64,000 bases of DNA from Arenicellales bacterium (GCA_958295885.1 OY282380.1:2294001-2358000); one strand, 5' to 3'; numbered from the stretch's first letter, positions 44,855-54,639 are shown. The notes: a model not told the origin generated them from the sequence alone. Numbers and translations are program-made.

Positions 44855-47254
44855 CTATCCAAGTTTCATGCGGATTCCAGTCGGGTCAAACGCGGGACCG
44901 TTTATAACCCGCCCGGAGAAAAGTCTTCGTGCGATGTTCACGTCTACGCGCATGCCATCACTCAGGGCGGACTTTCCACTGATTTTCGCGAGCGCGATGG
45001 GCGCGTTGATTCGAAAGCCAAATGCCGCCGATGTCGTTTTGCCAACAATTTTCCCTGCCTTAAGAACCGGTTCATCGCCGAGCGGTATTGCGCAGTTATC
45101 GTCAAATATTATGGAAACGATACGGTTTTGTACGCCAGTCTTCCGCTGCGCTGCGAGCGCACTTCTGCCGATGAAGTCCTTGGACCAGTCAACCACGGAT
45201 GCCAGACCTGCCTCCAACGGTGAAATCTCAGAATCGAGTTCGCGTCCATAGGCCAAGAACCGCTTTTCGATGCGCATTGAGGTTTGGGCGAATAGGCCAG
45301 CGGGCTGCGCTCCTAATTTTTGAAGAGCTGCGTATATCTCGGCAGCATGCTCTGCCTTACTGGTAAATTCCCAGCCGAACTCTCCAACATACGAAATGCG
45401 GACTGCCAAGACAGGGTGTCCGGCAACAGTTGCCTTCCCACTCTCAAAAAACCTGATTCTCGTCAGTGATTCCGCACCTGCTTGACTCGCAATGTGGGCG
45501 GCGTTCGGGCCCATAAGGCCCAGCACCGACAATTCATTCGTTGAATCGGTCAGAAAGACATCGTCGCCGTGCTGGTTTCGATGCAGCCAGGCCAAGTCTT
45601 TCTTAAGCGAAGACGTCCCCACGTAAATTCGGAATAAATCCCTGCCGAGGCGAACTGCAGTCAAGTCACTTTCGATTCCGCCGCGCTCATTGAGCATTGT
45701 CGTGTAAATTGTCCGGCCCTCGGGTCGGTCAATCTGGTTGCTGCAAACCCGGTTCAGAAACTTACAGGCATCAGGTCCGGCAACGACAATTTTGCCGAAT
45801 GTTGACAAATCGAAAATTGCTGCGCTATGATGTGCCGCACGAACTTCACGGGCTACATTTTCAAACCAGTCCGGCTTTCCGAATGTCACCGCGGGTTCGG
45901 CCTTTTTTCCAAAGTAAAGCGGACGTTCCCAACCGAAGACTTGCCCCAAATGCGCCTGTTCCTGTCTAAACAGATCGTGAAGCGCTGAGGTCTGTAGATT
46001 CCGGCCGCTTGACCACTGCCGGCCCGGATAGGTTATTTCGTAATGTTTGCCCAACACTTCCGGTATCCTCTGAGTCAAGAATTCGGCCGAATTGAAAACT
46101 GTCGGAAATCGTTTTGGATCGACCTCGCTCAAATCCATCGGCATGTGACCATGCTGGATGCAGTGTGCGAGCGCCATTCCCGCACCGCCACCTGTCGCGA
46201 CACCAACGGAATTCATTCCGCAACCGAGGAACAGTCCTTTCGTATCTGCACTTTCACCCAGCAGAAAAGCCCCGTCCGGAGTAAAGCTCTCCGGCCCGTT
46301 AAGCAGCAATTTGACTTCTGCCGACTCCAGAGCCGGCAGACGATGCAGGGCATTGATCATCATCGGTTCGCAATGTTCCCAATCTTCAGCAAGCAGCTGA
46401 AACGCGAACTCTCTGCCAAGTGTCTGCGGAGATATCGCTTTGCCGCGCGGTTCGAAAAAGCCAATCAGCAGTCCACCGCTTTCACCACGAACATAAAGGC
46501 GGCTGTCGTGATCGGACAGGGTCGGCAGATTTCCGACAACACCGGCAATCGGTTTGGTCAGGAAGTAGAAATGTTCGCACGGCCACACCGGCACTTCCGC
46601 ACCCGCCATTTCACCTGTTTCGCGGCTCCAAAGACCAGTACAGAGGGCAATGGCATCGCAGTTCACCCTTCCGCGGTCTGTCTCGACTGCCCGGATCGTA
46701 TTTTGCTCCGTAACGATCCCAAGAACGGCAGTGTGTTCAAAAATTGAGGCGCCGCGCGACTGAGCACCTTTAACTAACGCTGCGCATAGGTCAGTTGGAC
46801 TAACTCGGCCGTCGTCCGGAGACAAGACCGCTCCGATGACGTCATCACAGTTCATGTGCGGCCAAAACTCCATGGCTTCACCGACTGAAAGCGACTGAGT
46901 ACGCACGCCAAAAAGATCGGCCAATGCTGACTGGCGCCTGATGTGGACCAGGCGGTCTTCACTGGTCGCTATCGAAAGCGATCCATTGTTGACCCAGCCA
47001 GTCTGTTGGCCTGTTTCGTTCTCTAGATTAGAATAAAGATCGATCGAGTAGCGAATGAGATCAGTCAGATTTTGAGTTGAACGCAGTGCTCGCACCTGAG
47101 CGGCGGAGTGCCAGGTCGTGCCTGACGTCAGCTGATTTCGTTCGATCAGAATTGCATCACTGATACCCGTCTTTGCCAGATGATAAAGCGTTGAACAACC
47201 CATGATGCCGCCACCAATAACGACAACCGACGCGTGGGCAGGCAGTACTGACAA
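44855..47254 (-). CDS. Dimethylglycine/sarcosine dehydrogenase-like flavoprotein with GcvT domain
   Basis: 799 residues. The N-terminal DAO-type FAD domain shows 'VVVIGGGIMGCSTLYHLAKTG' (Rossmann) and 'TSGTTWHSAAQVR', whose histidine is the residue that carries covalent FAD in dimethylglycine dehydrogenase. The C-terminal half is an aminomethyltransferase-type (GcvT) folate domain ('RTIYTTMLNERGGIESDLTAVRL', 'YVGEFGWEF', 'ALAAQRKTG'). Enzymes of this architecture demethylate N-methylated glycines and pass the one-carbon unit to tetrahydrofolate. Substrate not certain. It ends in a convergent arrangement with the TRAP operon, which may import its substrate; the PhyH gene precedes it on the same strand. 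Confidence 0.88.
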   Translation of the reverse strand: MSVLPAHASVVVIGGGIMGCSTLYHLAKTGISDAILIERNQLTSGTTWHSAAQVRALRSTQNLTDLIRYSIDLYSNLENETGQQTGWVNNGSLSIATSEDRLVHIRRQSALADLFGVRTQSLSVGEAMEFWPHMNCDDVIGAVLSPDDGRVSPTDLCAALVKGAQSRGASIFEHTAVLGIVTEQNTIRAVETDRGRVNCDAIALCTGLWSRETGEMAGAEVPVWPCEHFYFLTKPIAGVVGNLPTLSDHDSRLYVRGESGGLLIGFFEPRGKAISPQTLGREFAFQLLAEDWEHCEPMMINALHRLPALESAEVKLLLNGPESFTPDGAFLLGESADTKGLFLGCGMNSVGVATGGGAGMALAHCIQHGHMPMDLSEVDPKRFPTVFNSAEFLTQRIPEVLGKHYEITYPGRQWSSGRNLQTSALHDLFRQEQAHLGQVFGWERPLYFGKKAEPAVTFGKPDWFENVAREVRAAHHSAAIFDLSTFGKIVVAGPDACKFLNRVCSNQIDRPEGRTIYTTMLNERGGIESDLTAVRLGRDLFRIYVGTSSLKKDLAWLHRNQHGDDVFLTDSTNELSVLGLMGPNAAHIASQAGAESLTRIRFFESGKATVAGHPVLAVRISYVGEFGWEFTSKAEHAAEIYAALQKLGAQPAGLFAQTSMRIEKRFLAYGRELDSEISPLEAGLASVVDWSKDFIGRSALAAQRKTGVQNRIVSIIFDDNCAIPLGDEPVLKAGKIVGKTTSAAFGFRINAPIALAKISGKSALSDGMRVDVNIARRLFSGRVINGPAFDPTGIRMKLG

Positions 47255-47471
47255 CGTTAAGTTTCGCTCCTTATGTATTAGCTTGCACGGCTGCTGAAAG
47301 ACTCCTTACCGTACGCGCATGCAATATCACTGGATTCGGCTGCCTGACACCTGAAAATACGCAGAATTCGAATCAGCCCTATAAATCCAGGACTTCTTGT
47401 GTGATTGTTTCATCGAAACAATCGGTCAATGGACTGAAGACTGATATGGAACTGCTCCCACAATACATCAA

Positions 47472-48233
47472 TCAATACTCCGTAAGTAAATTATTCGGAT
47501 GGCATTTGGTGCCACGAACCTGAAACAGCCGCCGTTCTGAAACATCAACCACTTTTAGTTCATCAGTCATCTTTTGAGCTAGTTCACGATCAAAATGTGA
47601 CAAAGCCGGCATGTAGCGGAACGTCAGACCTGCGCGGCGTTTTCCTGAATGGTTTGGCTCCGCACCGTGCACCATATAAGCGTCGTGAAACGAAAATGTG
47701 CCACGGGTCATCACCAAGGCTTTCGGATTCAGATTTGACTGGATTTTTGCGTCAATTTCCTGATTGAGCACCAGTTGATCACTGTCATTGACAGAATGCG
47801 GAAATATTTTCCTCGACTTGTGACTGCCTGGAACGACTTGCAAACAACCGTTTTCCCGGGTAGCAGGATCAATTGCAATCCACAGAGTCGTTGTTTCAAG
47901 CGGTCTGATGGGCCAGTACTGTGCATCCTGATGCCAAGGGGTTGCCTTGCCCCGACGCGGGCTTTTGCAAAACAGCGCTGAACTCCAGACGATAATGTCC
48001 GGGCCAATCAGTTGTTCGACAATGTCAAGTATCTCAGGAAGCATGGCAAATTCAAGCCACGTCCGATCAATTTCGATTATTGCGGGGAAATAGTCTGTCC
48101 CAGATTCGGGATAGGACTTGAAGAGAGCTTCCATCTTGGCTTGAATTGCACAAATTACTTCTTCGCCAAGTCTGACAGGAGCGGTTATCTGTCCATCTAG
48201 AAAATAACGTTCAACTTGCCGTTCATTTAACAT
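47472..48233 (-). CDS. Phytanoyl-CoA dioxygenase (PhyH) family oxygenase
   Basis: 253 residues. The Fe(II)/2-oxoglutarate site is visible as 'PWHQDAQYWPI' (H.D), the second histidine in 'AYMVHGAEPNHSG', and the 2-oxoglutarate arginine in 'RRAGLTFRYMP'. Bacterial PhyH proteins hydroxylate small substrates, for example ectoine or N-methylated acids. It is 217 bases upstream of the flavoprotein gene, in the same direction, and probably takes part in the same pathway. The substrate is not identified. Confidence 0.85.
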   Translation of the reverse strand: MLNERQVERYFLDGQITAPVRLGEEVICAIQAKMEALFKSYPESGTDYFPAIIEIDRTWLEFAMLPEILDIVEQLIGPDIIVWSSALFCKSPRRGKATPWHQDAQYWPIRPLETTTLWIAIDPATRENGCLQVVPGSHKSRKIFPHSVNDSDQLVLNQEIDAKIQSNLNPKALVMTRGTFSFHDAYMVHGAEPNHSGKRRAGLTFRYMPALSHFDRELAQKMTDELKVVDVSERRLFQVRGTKCHPNNLLTEY

Positions 48234-48758
48234 GCGTTTCTCTACTCTACGAATCGAAGGTTCAAATTTTATTCGGATTGCTGAATTTTCTCATTCATTC
48301 AAAATGGAAGCAATTTTTGGCGAATCAGCCACTCGTAGAATTGTACAGTGCAATCAGAACTTGCGCAATTGGAAGATTTAGAACGAACCCGAACGAAGAT
48401 TGCGCACCAATGCCCTTAGCTGAAGTGAGCTCTGATGTACGAATCGACGGCTTCAGCAACGAGCTGCATCCGTTGGCGAGCGTGAAGAACCTTAAGCATC
48501 ATGAACAAGAAGGCAGAGCGATCACAGGAATCTTTACCAAACTCGTTACGCAAAGTGAAGATCAGGTTGACGGGCAAGTGACTGAACATTGCTCACGAAT
48601 TGACACACGCTGTCTTTTAATCAGATTTTGGTTCTATATCTGACGAACACCTCTTGAAATTCGGCCCATACTTTTTGCTTAAACCGATTCCCGCTCGTAG
48701 AAGGGAGGCTACTTGTGGCAGCCTATTGCCCGAGTTAAGGTAAGTCGGCAAATCGGTG
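48234..48758. other. Intergenic, no gene recognised
   Basis: About 520 bases without a supported gene. A plus-strand frame (48278-48643) has no recognisable domain and an unlikely composition. The promoter of the PhyH gene should lie next to 48240. Confidence 0.35.
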
Positions 48759-48989
48759 CTACGAAGACGTCAATGTTTCCTTAAGACGGCATATGATGTC
48801 CCAAACTCCATAAAGAAATGATCCCACGGAAAACAATATCGATATTGTTGAGATGATTAAGGGAAGCTCTTTCCCCTTGAAATACTCCTTTAATTGTTTA
48901 GTATCATCCGAATATGGTGTAAAGAAGAGCATTCCAATGATGGCTGCTGTTAATCCAAACCCGAAACAGGTTGATGCCTCAATCAACAC
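48759..48989 (-). CDS. Small two-helix membrane protein, hypothetical
   Basis: 76 residues with two clear hydrophobic segments, 'CFGFGLTAAIIGMLFFTPY' and 'LPLIISTISILFSVGSFLYGVWDII', joined by a charged loop 'SDDTKQLKEYFKGKE'. The hydrophobic pattern is more regular than expected for a chance frame. No family recognised, the start codon is uncertain, and it stands alone in a decayed region. Confidence 0.4.
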   Translation of the reverse strand: MLIEASTCFGFGLTAAIIGMLFFTPYSDDTKQLKEYFKGKELPLIISTISILFSVGSFLYGVWDIICRLKETLTSS

Positions 48990-49559
48990 GCCAGCTATAT
49001 CACTATTGTCAGAGCGAGGTACTGATACTAGATAGATACAAGAGCACCGCTGTTCAACACTAGAATTGCTTTCAAAAATAATAGGGCAGACTCAGAATTT
49101 AATCTGTAAATGAGATGAATATAATCAGTAGATTAACTTTTCGTGTCAACGTCGATTTTAGATTGCTCTTTCATTACGGTCCTCATTGTGTCGTCGGATT
49201 GTAATGGATATTTTCCTCGATCTATCTCGATTCACCCGAGCTAGCGCACCGTCTAGTCGCTTGTCTGGCAGTGATCTGTGTCTCCACCGGATCGAATCCG
49301 ATGCGAATACCATCTTGGCACTTGCCTGTGCCACCTTGAATATCCTCTTGTCGCATCAATTAACTTTTTCTTCAATTACCCAAGTGGTCACAATACACCC
49401 GTACAACCACTACCAACTCGGATCTTAACCGACAACTCTTCTCATAGAGCTGCTGAGCCGACGAAATCCTCGAAAACAGCAGATTACATTGTGCGACGAG
49501 CATTGGCGCTCAACGTCCCAAAAGTTTTGCGCACAGACATGGTCGCATTTATTCGAATG
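48990..49559. other. Intergenic/decayed, no gene recognised
   Basis: Only broken short frames. The later part may contain eroded 5' sequence of the recombinase pseudogene that follows. Confidence 0.35.
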
Positions 49560-50370
49560 GAACAGCTGAGTGCTATCGGTCTGCTCTCACAACCTTCTGC
49601 AAATGGGTACAGGAGGAGCGGTTGGGTGACCTGCGGGGAGTCAGTGTACTCACGGTGCAGTGCTACCTGCAGCATCGACACAGCATCATCGGACAAAAAA
49701 CATTGGACTAGACCGCCAGGCGGCGCAATTTCTACTTCGGCAAAATTACGGGCAAACAGTTCAGCTGCCTCGTATTAAGTCGACCTACCATGGAGGGCGA
49801 CGGCTTTCGAGCGAAAGTCGAGCCTATTTTCCGAAGCAGGTCGACCTGATTGCTCGCAACCTGCCTAAGAGCAGTTCGCTTGCAGCTCGAATCGCCTTTG
49901 TGACTGGCATACGCTCACGAGAATTGCTGACGCTAAGATCGGCGGAACACGTGCCGGCGAGTCCCCAGAGGCAGTGGTCAAATCTTCGTTTTGTTGGGAG
50001 AACTGGTGTTCGTTACACGGTTCGCGGTAAAGGCGGGTTACGTCGAGAGGTGCTCATTCCCCACGAGCTGGCGCGAGAGCTGGAGCAACAGCGTCTTGAT
50101 ACATCTAAGCGTATCAAGGACCGTGGTACGATTTATTGGATCGATTATAAGCTTGCGGGCGGATCGTATCTATCCAAGATGTTCAGCAAAAAAAAGCAAG
50201 GAACTTCTGGATTGGTCCGGCGGGCTTCGCGAATTGAGGCATGGCTATGCCCAAGATCGAATGGTTGAACTGACGGAAATGGTTTTTTCACGGCAAGATC
50301 GACTCGAGATCATCAGTCAGGAACTGGGGCATTTTCGACCGGAGATTGTGTTGACTTACTTGCGCAGATG
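49560..50370 (+). pseudogene. Tyrosine recombinase (integrase), frameshifted
   Basis: In three successive frames: 'ERLGDLRGVSVLTVQCYLQHRHSIIGQKTL', then 'LDRQAAQFLLRQNYGQ', 'SRAYFPKQVDLIARN', 'ARIAFVTGIRSRELLTLR', 'GVRYTVRGKGGLRREVLIPHELARELE', and after another frameshift near 50200 'LRHGYAQDRMVEL' (H..R box) and 'ISQELGHFRPEIVLTYLR' (H and the nucleophile Y). This is the pattern of integrases of integrative elements. All catalytic residues can be traced, but at least two frameshifts break the gene. No att site was identified. Confidence 0.75.
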
Positions 50371-51181
50371 CGCTTTTTCTGGACATTCTTACCGGACCCG
50401 CTTAAGAATTCCGATCTCGCAGTTTTCTATTATCCGTTGGACGCTCTCTCGTCTTTTTGTGAACTGCCAGCCGACGTTCGCCTGGAGGCAGTTTCACCCG
50501 AAGTACCAACGCCTCGTCGCCAGTCTGCATTTGAACGATCACTCGGTTGACTGCAGGAGGAGCGCAGTTCAGCACTTTGCTCATTGCAGTTGCGGTCTCA
50601 CGATAGCCGATGGTTGAGACATACTGACATTGATTGATCCAAATCTGTGCTTCTTGCACAGGAACGCGTCGGTACTCGAATGTACCTTCTGCCGTGATGA
50701 CGGCGGTTCAAGCAACTTTTAGGCACCTGGTTGCTTGCAAGATTTTTTGAAGAGCAAGTCGCGACCTCTTCAACGGGATCTCTCTAGGGGCCGTCACGGG
50801 CGCTCACCTACTTGCGTCGTCCACTTCCGCTCTCCCGTTTGCACCATACTAGGAGCTCAGCTGTACTGCAATCCATCGATTGCCGCACGCAGTGTGAGGA
50901 CTGCGCGGAATAATTCCGACTTGGATGGCGCCCCCTTTTTTGTGTCTTAGGGTTGACTTGACGAGATGTTTGTATGTTGCAATCATACGTCTATCCTCGT
51001 CAGGCGGCTGCGTTTCCTCCGGTTGCGATTCCGAAGGTGAACCTACGTTCCTCATGCTGTTACGTCACGAGGTGCTAGCAGCAGGTCCTTACCCGCCTGA
51101 AGGCAGGCTAGAGTGCAGTGCCACTTACCACGCCCGCTTCTCTCAGCGTGGATTTCTGTACCTCACAACAACTTTGTGGGG
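50371..51181. other. Intergenic, GC-richer, no gene recognised
   Basis: About 800 bases. Several frames are open on both strands without any domain I recognise. The region between 50720 and 51180 is GC-rich compared with the flanks and has small hairpins; it could be RNA-coding or eroded element sequence, but nothing supports a specific claim. Confidence 0.3.
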
Positions 51182-51214
51182 TCAAATGTCCATGAAGGTT
51201 TCATGGACATTTGA
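51182..51214 (+). terminator. Strong hairpin, probable terminator
   Basis: A perfect 15-base stem (TCAAATGTCCATGAA at 51182-51196, complement at 51200-51214, loop GGT) followed by GATTTTTAT. As a terminator it would work on the plus strand, yet the only nearby gene (51233-51496) is on the minus strand and ends just beside it. Confidence 0.55.
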
Positions 51215-51232
51215 GATTTTTATAGCTCGTTT

Positions 51233-51496
51233 TCAGGGCAGGAATTTGACCAAGGTAACAACAACTCCACCGACAACAACCATCGTCCAGCGAAGGTTGT
51301 TGATCTTGCTCTCTAACAAATTCCGGAGCGAGCCGATGTCGGATTTGAACTCGGTTCTAAGCGAGTCGATGTCCGATTTCGTTGCAAGGTCGTCACGTTG
51401 AGCGACAACTACTTTCGCAATCGCTTCAGCTTGGCGTGGTTCGACCCCAGCATCTTTCAGCACCTGCGTCGTGCCGATTACTTCGATGTTATTCAT
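51233..51496 (-). CDS. DUF1640-like coiled-coil membrane protein
   Basis: 87 residues. 'TTQVLKDAGVEPRQAEAIAKVVVAQRDDLATKSDIDSLRTEFKSDIGSLRNLLESKINNLRWTMVVVGGVVVTLVKFLP' shows the family order in one run of sequence: an A-G-(F/V)-x-x-x-Q-A-E-A-I opening, a 'LATKxDI' heptad coiled coil and one C-terminal membrane helix. Related to the mitochondrial CCDC90 proteins; bacterial role unknown. A GGAGG ribosome site precedes the ATG (near 51505 on the minus strand). Intact and isolated within decayed DNA. Confidence 0.8.
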   Translation of the reverse strand: MNNIEVIGTTQVLKDAGVEPRQAEAIAKVVVAQRDDLATKSDIDSLRTEFKSDIGSLRNLLESKINNLRWTMVVVGGVVVTLVKFLP

Positions 51497-51905
51497 GTCA
51501 ATTGACCTCCTTCAATCAGTTCAGCTCCAGAGGTGATTCACCCCTCTCGGGGTTAATCTCCCCGGAAGGGTTTGTGCGGCACGAACCGCTATTGTCCGCC
51601 TGACGGCGGTATGTTTTTTTGTTGCAAATGCTACAAATCCGCGAATCCATATGGATCCGCTTCACGCTCCGCCCACTGTCAGGGGCGGGCAGCCTTGTGG
51701 CGGTTGTTTCCTCCGCTGAGGATCACCGCATTCATACACCCTTATACAGAGTGCCCTGCGCTTGAAATGCTACTGAGCAGGCAATTCGTCAATAATCTGA
51801 TTATGACCCAAATGGACATTGTGTGTCAATTGTGCACGTCACTCGGCAACGTTGCCGTATTTAGGAGTCAAGGTTCAAACTGCTTCGTTGCCCGCTAGAG
51901 TACGG
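51497..51905. other. Intergenic, no gene recognised
   Basis: About 400 bases with several short palindromes (for example CCCCTCTCGGGG-like sequence near 51541) but no coding frame or RNA family that I can name. Confidence 0.3.
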
Positions 51906-51933
51906 TGAAACGAAATAGTGCCATTTTGTTTCA
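51906..51933. promoter_or_regulatory. Palindromic operator-like site 1
   Basis: TGAAACGAAAT and ATTTTGTTTCA (51906-51916, 51923-51933) form an 11-base inverted repeat with one mismatch and a six-base gap. A near copy lies 94 bases downstream. Two such sites upstream of the microcompartment operon suggest binding of a dimeric regulator. Confidence 0.5.
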
Positions 51934-52000
51934 GTTGCGAGCCCACGGAGGGTATTTTCGCGACTCTGGAGGCTGGATTCATCGGGAGATTGCGCATTCG

Positions 52001-52026
52001 TGAAACAAAACTATAATTTTGTTTCA
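52001..52026. promoter_or_regulatory. Palindromic operator-like site 2
   Basis: TGAAACAAAA and TTTTGTTTCA (52001-52010, 52017-52026) are a perfect 10-base inverted repeat around CTATAA. It shares the half-site TGAAAC.AAA with the site at 51906. The next gene is the aldehyde dehydrogenase, 430 bases downstream; no other gene lies between. Confidence 0.55.
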
Positions 52027-52453
52027 GGTCGAAACCATTTTATTGCCGCGCTTTTTTTGCTCTAGCGGATGTAGCACTCCAAACAAATACGCCTTTGTAC
52101 AATGTCGAAACTCCAGATTTCAAGCATTCACATTGCAGCGTACACATAACGGCGCATGGGGGAGAATATCATGATGGGTAGAAGAAGTTCCCCCTCAATT
52201 TCGCAGCTTTTCTGCGAGTGACAGATTCAGTTGCTCATTCCCCTTCCTCGAATTTACTCACCTGCAGAAATTGCAACTTCAAAATTTGCCCTGAAAGAGA
52301 TGATATTTTGAACTCCTTGGAATTGCTCGCCAGCTTTAATGTTCTAAAGTCAAAATAATGAGTTGAACTGTCAAGATTCGTTTCTTTAGCGGTCGCTACA
52401 ATTTTCTCGACAATATGAAAAAGTCGTGAAATCGCAAAATGGAATGAAATTCA

Positions 52454-54028
52454 ATGACAGTTCACGCTAAGTCAACACCGTACTTCCAGGCTGCTTCGAT
52501 TGTAAATCGAGCGCGTTGGGCTGGAAGTACGTTTGCAGAGTATGGCCGGCAGGATGTGCTGGCGATTACCGAAGCCGCGGCACGTTTCGGGGTAGAATCT
52601 GCGCGTCGTTATGCCGACTGGGCAGTTGCTGAAACAGGATTCGGGAACGCCGATCATAAGGAAATCAAAAATCGCCTGTGCAGCCAAGGCATTTTTGACT
52701 ACTACAAAAATGAAAACTTTACCGACCATCGGATTAATTCTGAGCAGGGAATCGTTGAAATTCCTAGGCCTGCTGGGGTAATTTTCGCCCTGACACCATC
52801 AACCAATCCAGTCTGTTCAGTTTTTTTTAAGGTGCTGCTGGCTTTGATGACGAGAAATGCGATTGTCATCAGCCCGCATCCGGCGGCTCAGGAGTGCTGC
52901 AGCGATGCCGCATTGAAGCTCGCTGAGATCGTTGAGGCGGCAGGCGCACCCGATGGAATAGTTCAGGTGATCAAAAATCCTTCGCTTGATGACATTCATG
53001 CAGTCATGCGTTCCGATGGCGTAAATGTGATTTTGGCGACGGGTGGTTCGCCTATGGTGCGAGCTGCCTACAGTTCCGGCAATCCTGCGCTTGGCGTGGG
53101 GCCTGGAAACTGTCCAGCCTATGTAGATCGGACGGCTGACGTGCAGCATGCCGCTCAATGCATTGCGGATAGCAAAGCATTTGACAACAGTGTGCTGTGT
53201 ACCAATGAGTCTGCAGTCATTGCACATTCCTCAGTCAGTGACGCACTGACTTCCGCACTTCAGAAAAACGGCTGCTACTTCTGCACTGATGAAGAACGGG
53301 AGCGACTGACTGAAACATTGTTTCCGGATGGAAAATTTGACGGTTCAGTCATCGGCCAGACTGCCGAATGGATTGCGGAGAGAGCGAGAATACGCACGCC
53401 AAATAAAACCCGAGTTCTCGTTGTTGAGCTTGAGCGAATTGGTGACGACTATCTGTTGAGTCGAGAAAAATTGTGCCCGGTACTTGGCTACTACGCGGTA
53501 ACCGGCCGCGACACAGCGCTCAATTCCTGCAGCGCTTTGATTCGGAGAATGGGAATGGGGCATTCAGCCGCGATTCACTGCCATGACCCCGAGATGATTC
53601 TTCAGTTCGCAGCAAAGATCAGTGTATTGAGAACTGCTGTGAACGCACCATGCAGCACAGGCGCATCAGGTTTTGAGACGAACCTAGCGCCTACGATGAC
53701 CGTCGGAACAGGTTTCTTCGGAAGAAGTTCAGTGAGTGAAAACCTGGGGCCGCATCATTTGGTGCAGTGGGCAAAGGTCGCTTACAACAAGAATCTGCCG
53801 TTGGATATGAGCGCGTACTCAGACCTCAAACTTTCCGCTGCCCAGCCACTCACGCAGTCAGGTCCGATTGATTATTCATTCTCAAGTGATTTTGAAAATG
53901 AAAGCAGTCGACAGGCGGGGTACGTTCACGATCAATCGAATCTAAGCAGCGACTTAACTTCTGAAATTCGAAAAATCATACTTGAAGAAATTCGAGCGCT
54001 GCAGCTCGTACGAGAAACCAGATACTGA
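52454..54028 (+). CDS. CoA-acylating aldehyde dehydrogenase, microcompartment cargo
   Basis: 524 residues of the PduP/EutE type. Catalytic Cys249 is in 'FDNSVLCTNES', and 'PAGVIFALTPSTNPVCSVFFKVLLALMTRNAIVISPHP' and 'ATGGSPMVRAAYSSGNPALGVGPGNCPAYVD' form the cofactor region. It would convert an aldehyde plus CoA and NAD to acyl-CoA inside a protein shell. The C terminus after about residue 480 is a linker plus an amphipathic helix 'TSEIRKIILEEIRALQLV', typical of an encapsulation peptide. Its TGA overlaps the ATG of the next shell gene (TGATG). It is the only enzyme in the shell operon. Confidence 0.9.
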   Translation: MTVHAKSTPYFQAASIVNRARWAGSTFAEYGRQDVLAITEAAARFGVESARRYADWAVAETGFGNADHKEIKNRLCSQGIFDYYKNENFTDHRINSEQGIVEIPRPAGVIFALTPSTNPVCSVFFKVLLALMTRNAIVISPHPAAQECCSDAALKLAEIVEAAGAPDGIVQVIKNPSLDDIHAVMRSDGVNVILATGGSPMVRAAYSSGNPALGVGPGNCPAYVDRTADVQHAAQCIADSKAFDNSVLCTNESAVIAHSSVSDALTSALQKNGCYFCTDEERERLTETLFPDGKFDGSVIGQTAEWIAERARIRTPNKTRVLVVELERIGDDYLLSREKLCPVLGYYAVTGRDTALNSCSALIRRMGMGHSAAIHCHDPEMILQFAAKISVLRTAVNAPCSTGASGFETNLAPTMTVGTGFFGRSSVSENLGPHHLVQWAKVAYNKNLPLDMSAYSDLKLSAAQPLTQSGPIDYSFSSDFENESSRQAGYVHDQSNLSSDLTSEIRKIILEEIRALQLVRETRY

Positions 54029-54633
54029 TGGCGAAACTGCGTTCATTCATATTCATCGACCAGATGCAGCCGAAAACGATGAGTTATCTCGGCACTTGGA
54101 TTCGCGGATATCTGCCAAAGACCAACATGGCTGCGATGGTCATTGAGGTTGTGCCGGGCCTGCACATTGAGGGGATTACCGACATCGCTTTAAAAAACGT
54201 CAATGTCCAGCCCGGAATTCTCGTCGTTGAACGTCAGTTCGGCTACTTGGAATTTCACGCTAGATCCACTGCGGATGTTGTCGCAGGCGGCGAAGCAGTG
54301 CTGGAAACGCTAAACGCAGATGCCCGCGATGCGATGCCACCGGAAATTTTGGCATCCACGATCATAAATCGCGTTGACGATTACCATGCGTTTTTGATCA
54401 ACAGAAACAAACTGGGCTCAATGATTCTGCCAGGTGAGTCTCTGTTCGTACTGGAAATGCAGCCAGCAGCGTACAGCATCATTGCCACCAATGAAGCAGA
54501 GAAAGCGGCCGAAATCAAAGTCGTTGACTATCGAATGATTGGAGCAACAGGCCGCGTTTACCTCAGCGGCTCCGAAAGTGATGTGCGAGCCGCCGCGCAA
54601 GCGGCTGAAGAAGCACTGGAATCAAGGATGTAA
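54028..54633 (+). CDS. Microcompartment shell protein with tandem BMC domains (trimer type)
   Basis: 201 residues, long enough for two BMC domains, forming pseudo-hexameric trimers in the shell facets. 'AMVIEVVPGLHIEGITDIALKNVNVQPGILVVERQFGYLEFHARS' is the first, and 'GSMILPGESLFVLEMQPAAYSIIATNEAEKAAEIKVVDYRMIGATGRVYLSG' the second. It is a paralogue of the product of 55829-56458, sharing most of these blocks. Translation is coupled to the dehydrogenase through the TGATG overlap. Such trimers often carry a gated central pore for larger molecules. Confidence 0.85.
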   Translation: MAKLRSFIFIDQMQPKTMSYLGTWIRGYLPKTNMAAMVIEVVPGLHIEGITDIALKNVNVQPGILVVERQFGYLEFHARSTADVVAGGEAVLETLNADARDAMPPEILASTIINRVDDYHAFLINRNKLGSMILPGESLFVLEMQPAAYSIIATNEAEKAAEIKVVDYRMIGATGRVYLSGSESDVRAAAQAAEEALESRM

Positions 54634-54639
54634 GAACTC

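Noticed and set aside
48278..48643. Plus-strand 121-residue frame
   Set aside because: No domain, no ribosome site and an irregular composition; probably chance.
50720..51180. Group II intron or structured RNA in the GC-rich stretch
   Set aside because: I found no domain V-like hairpin, reverse transcriptase or covarying structure that I could defend.
51929..51942. Orphan CRISPR repeat: GTTTCAGTTGC followed by GAG
   Set aside because: Only 11 consecutive bases plus three agree with the array repeat and the rest does not; it is better explained as part of the palindromic site.
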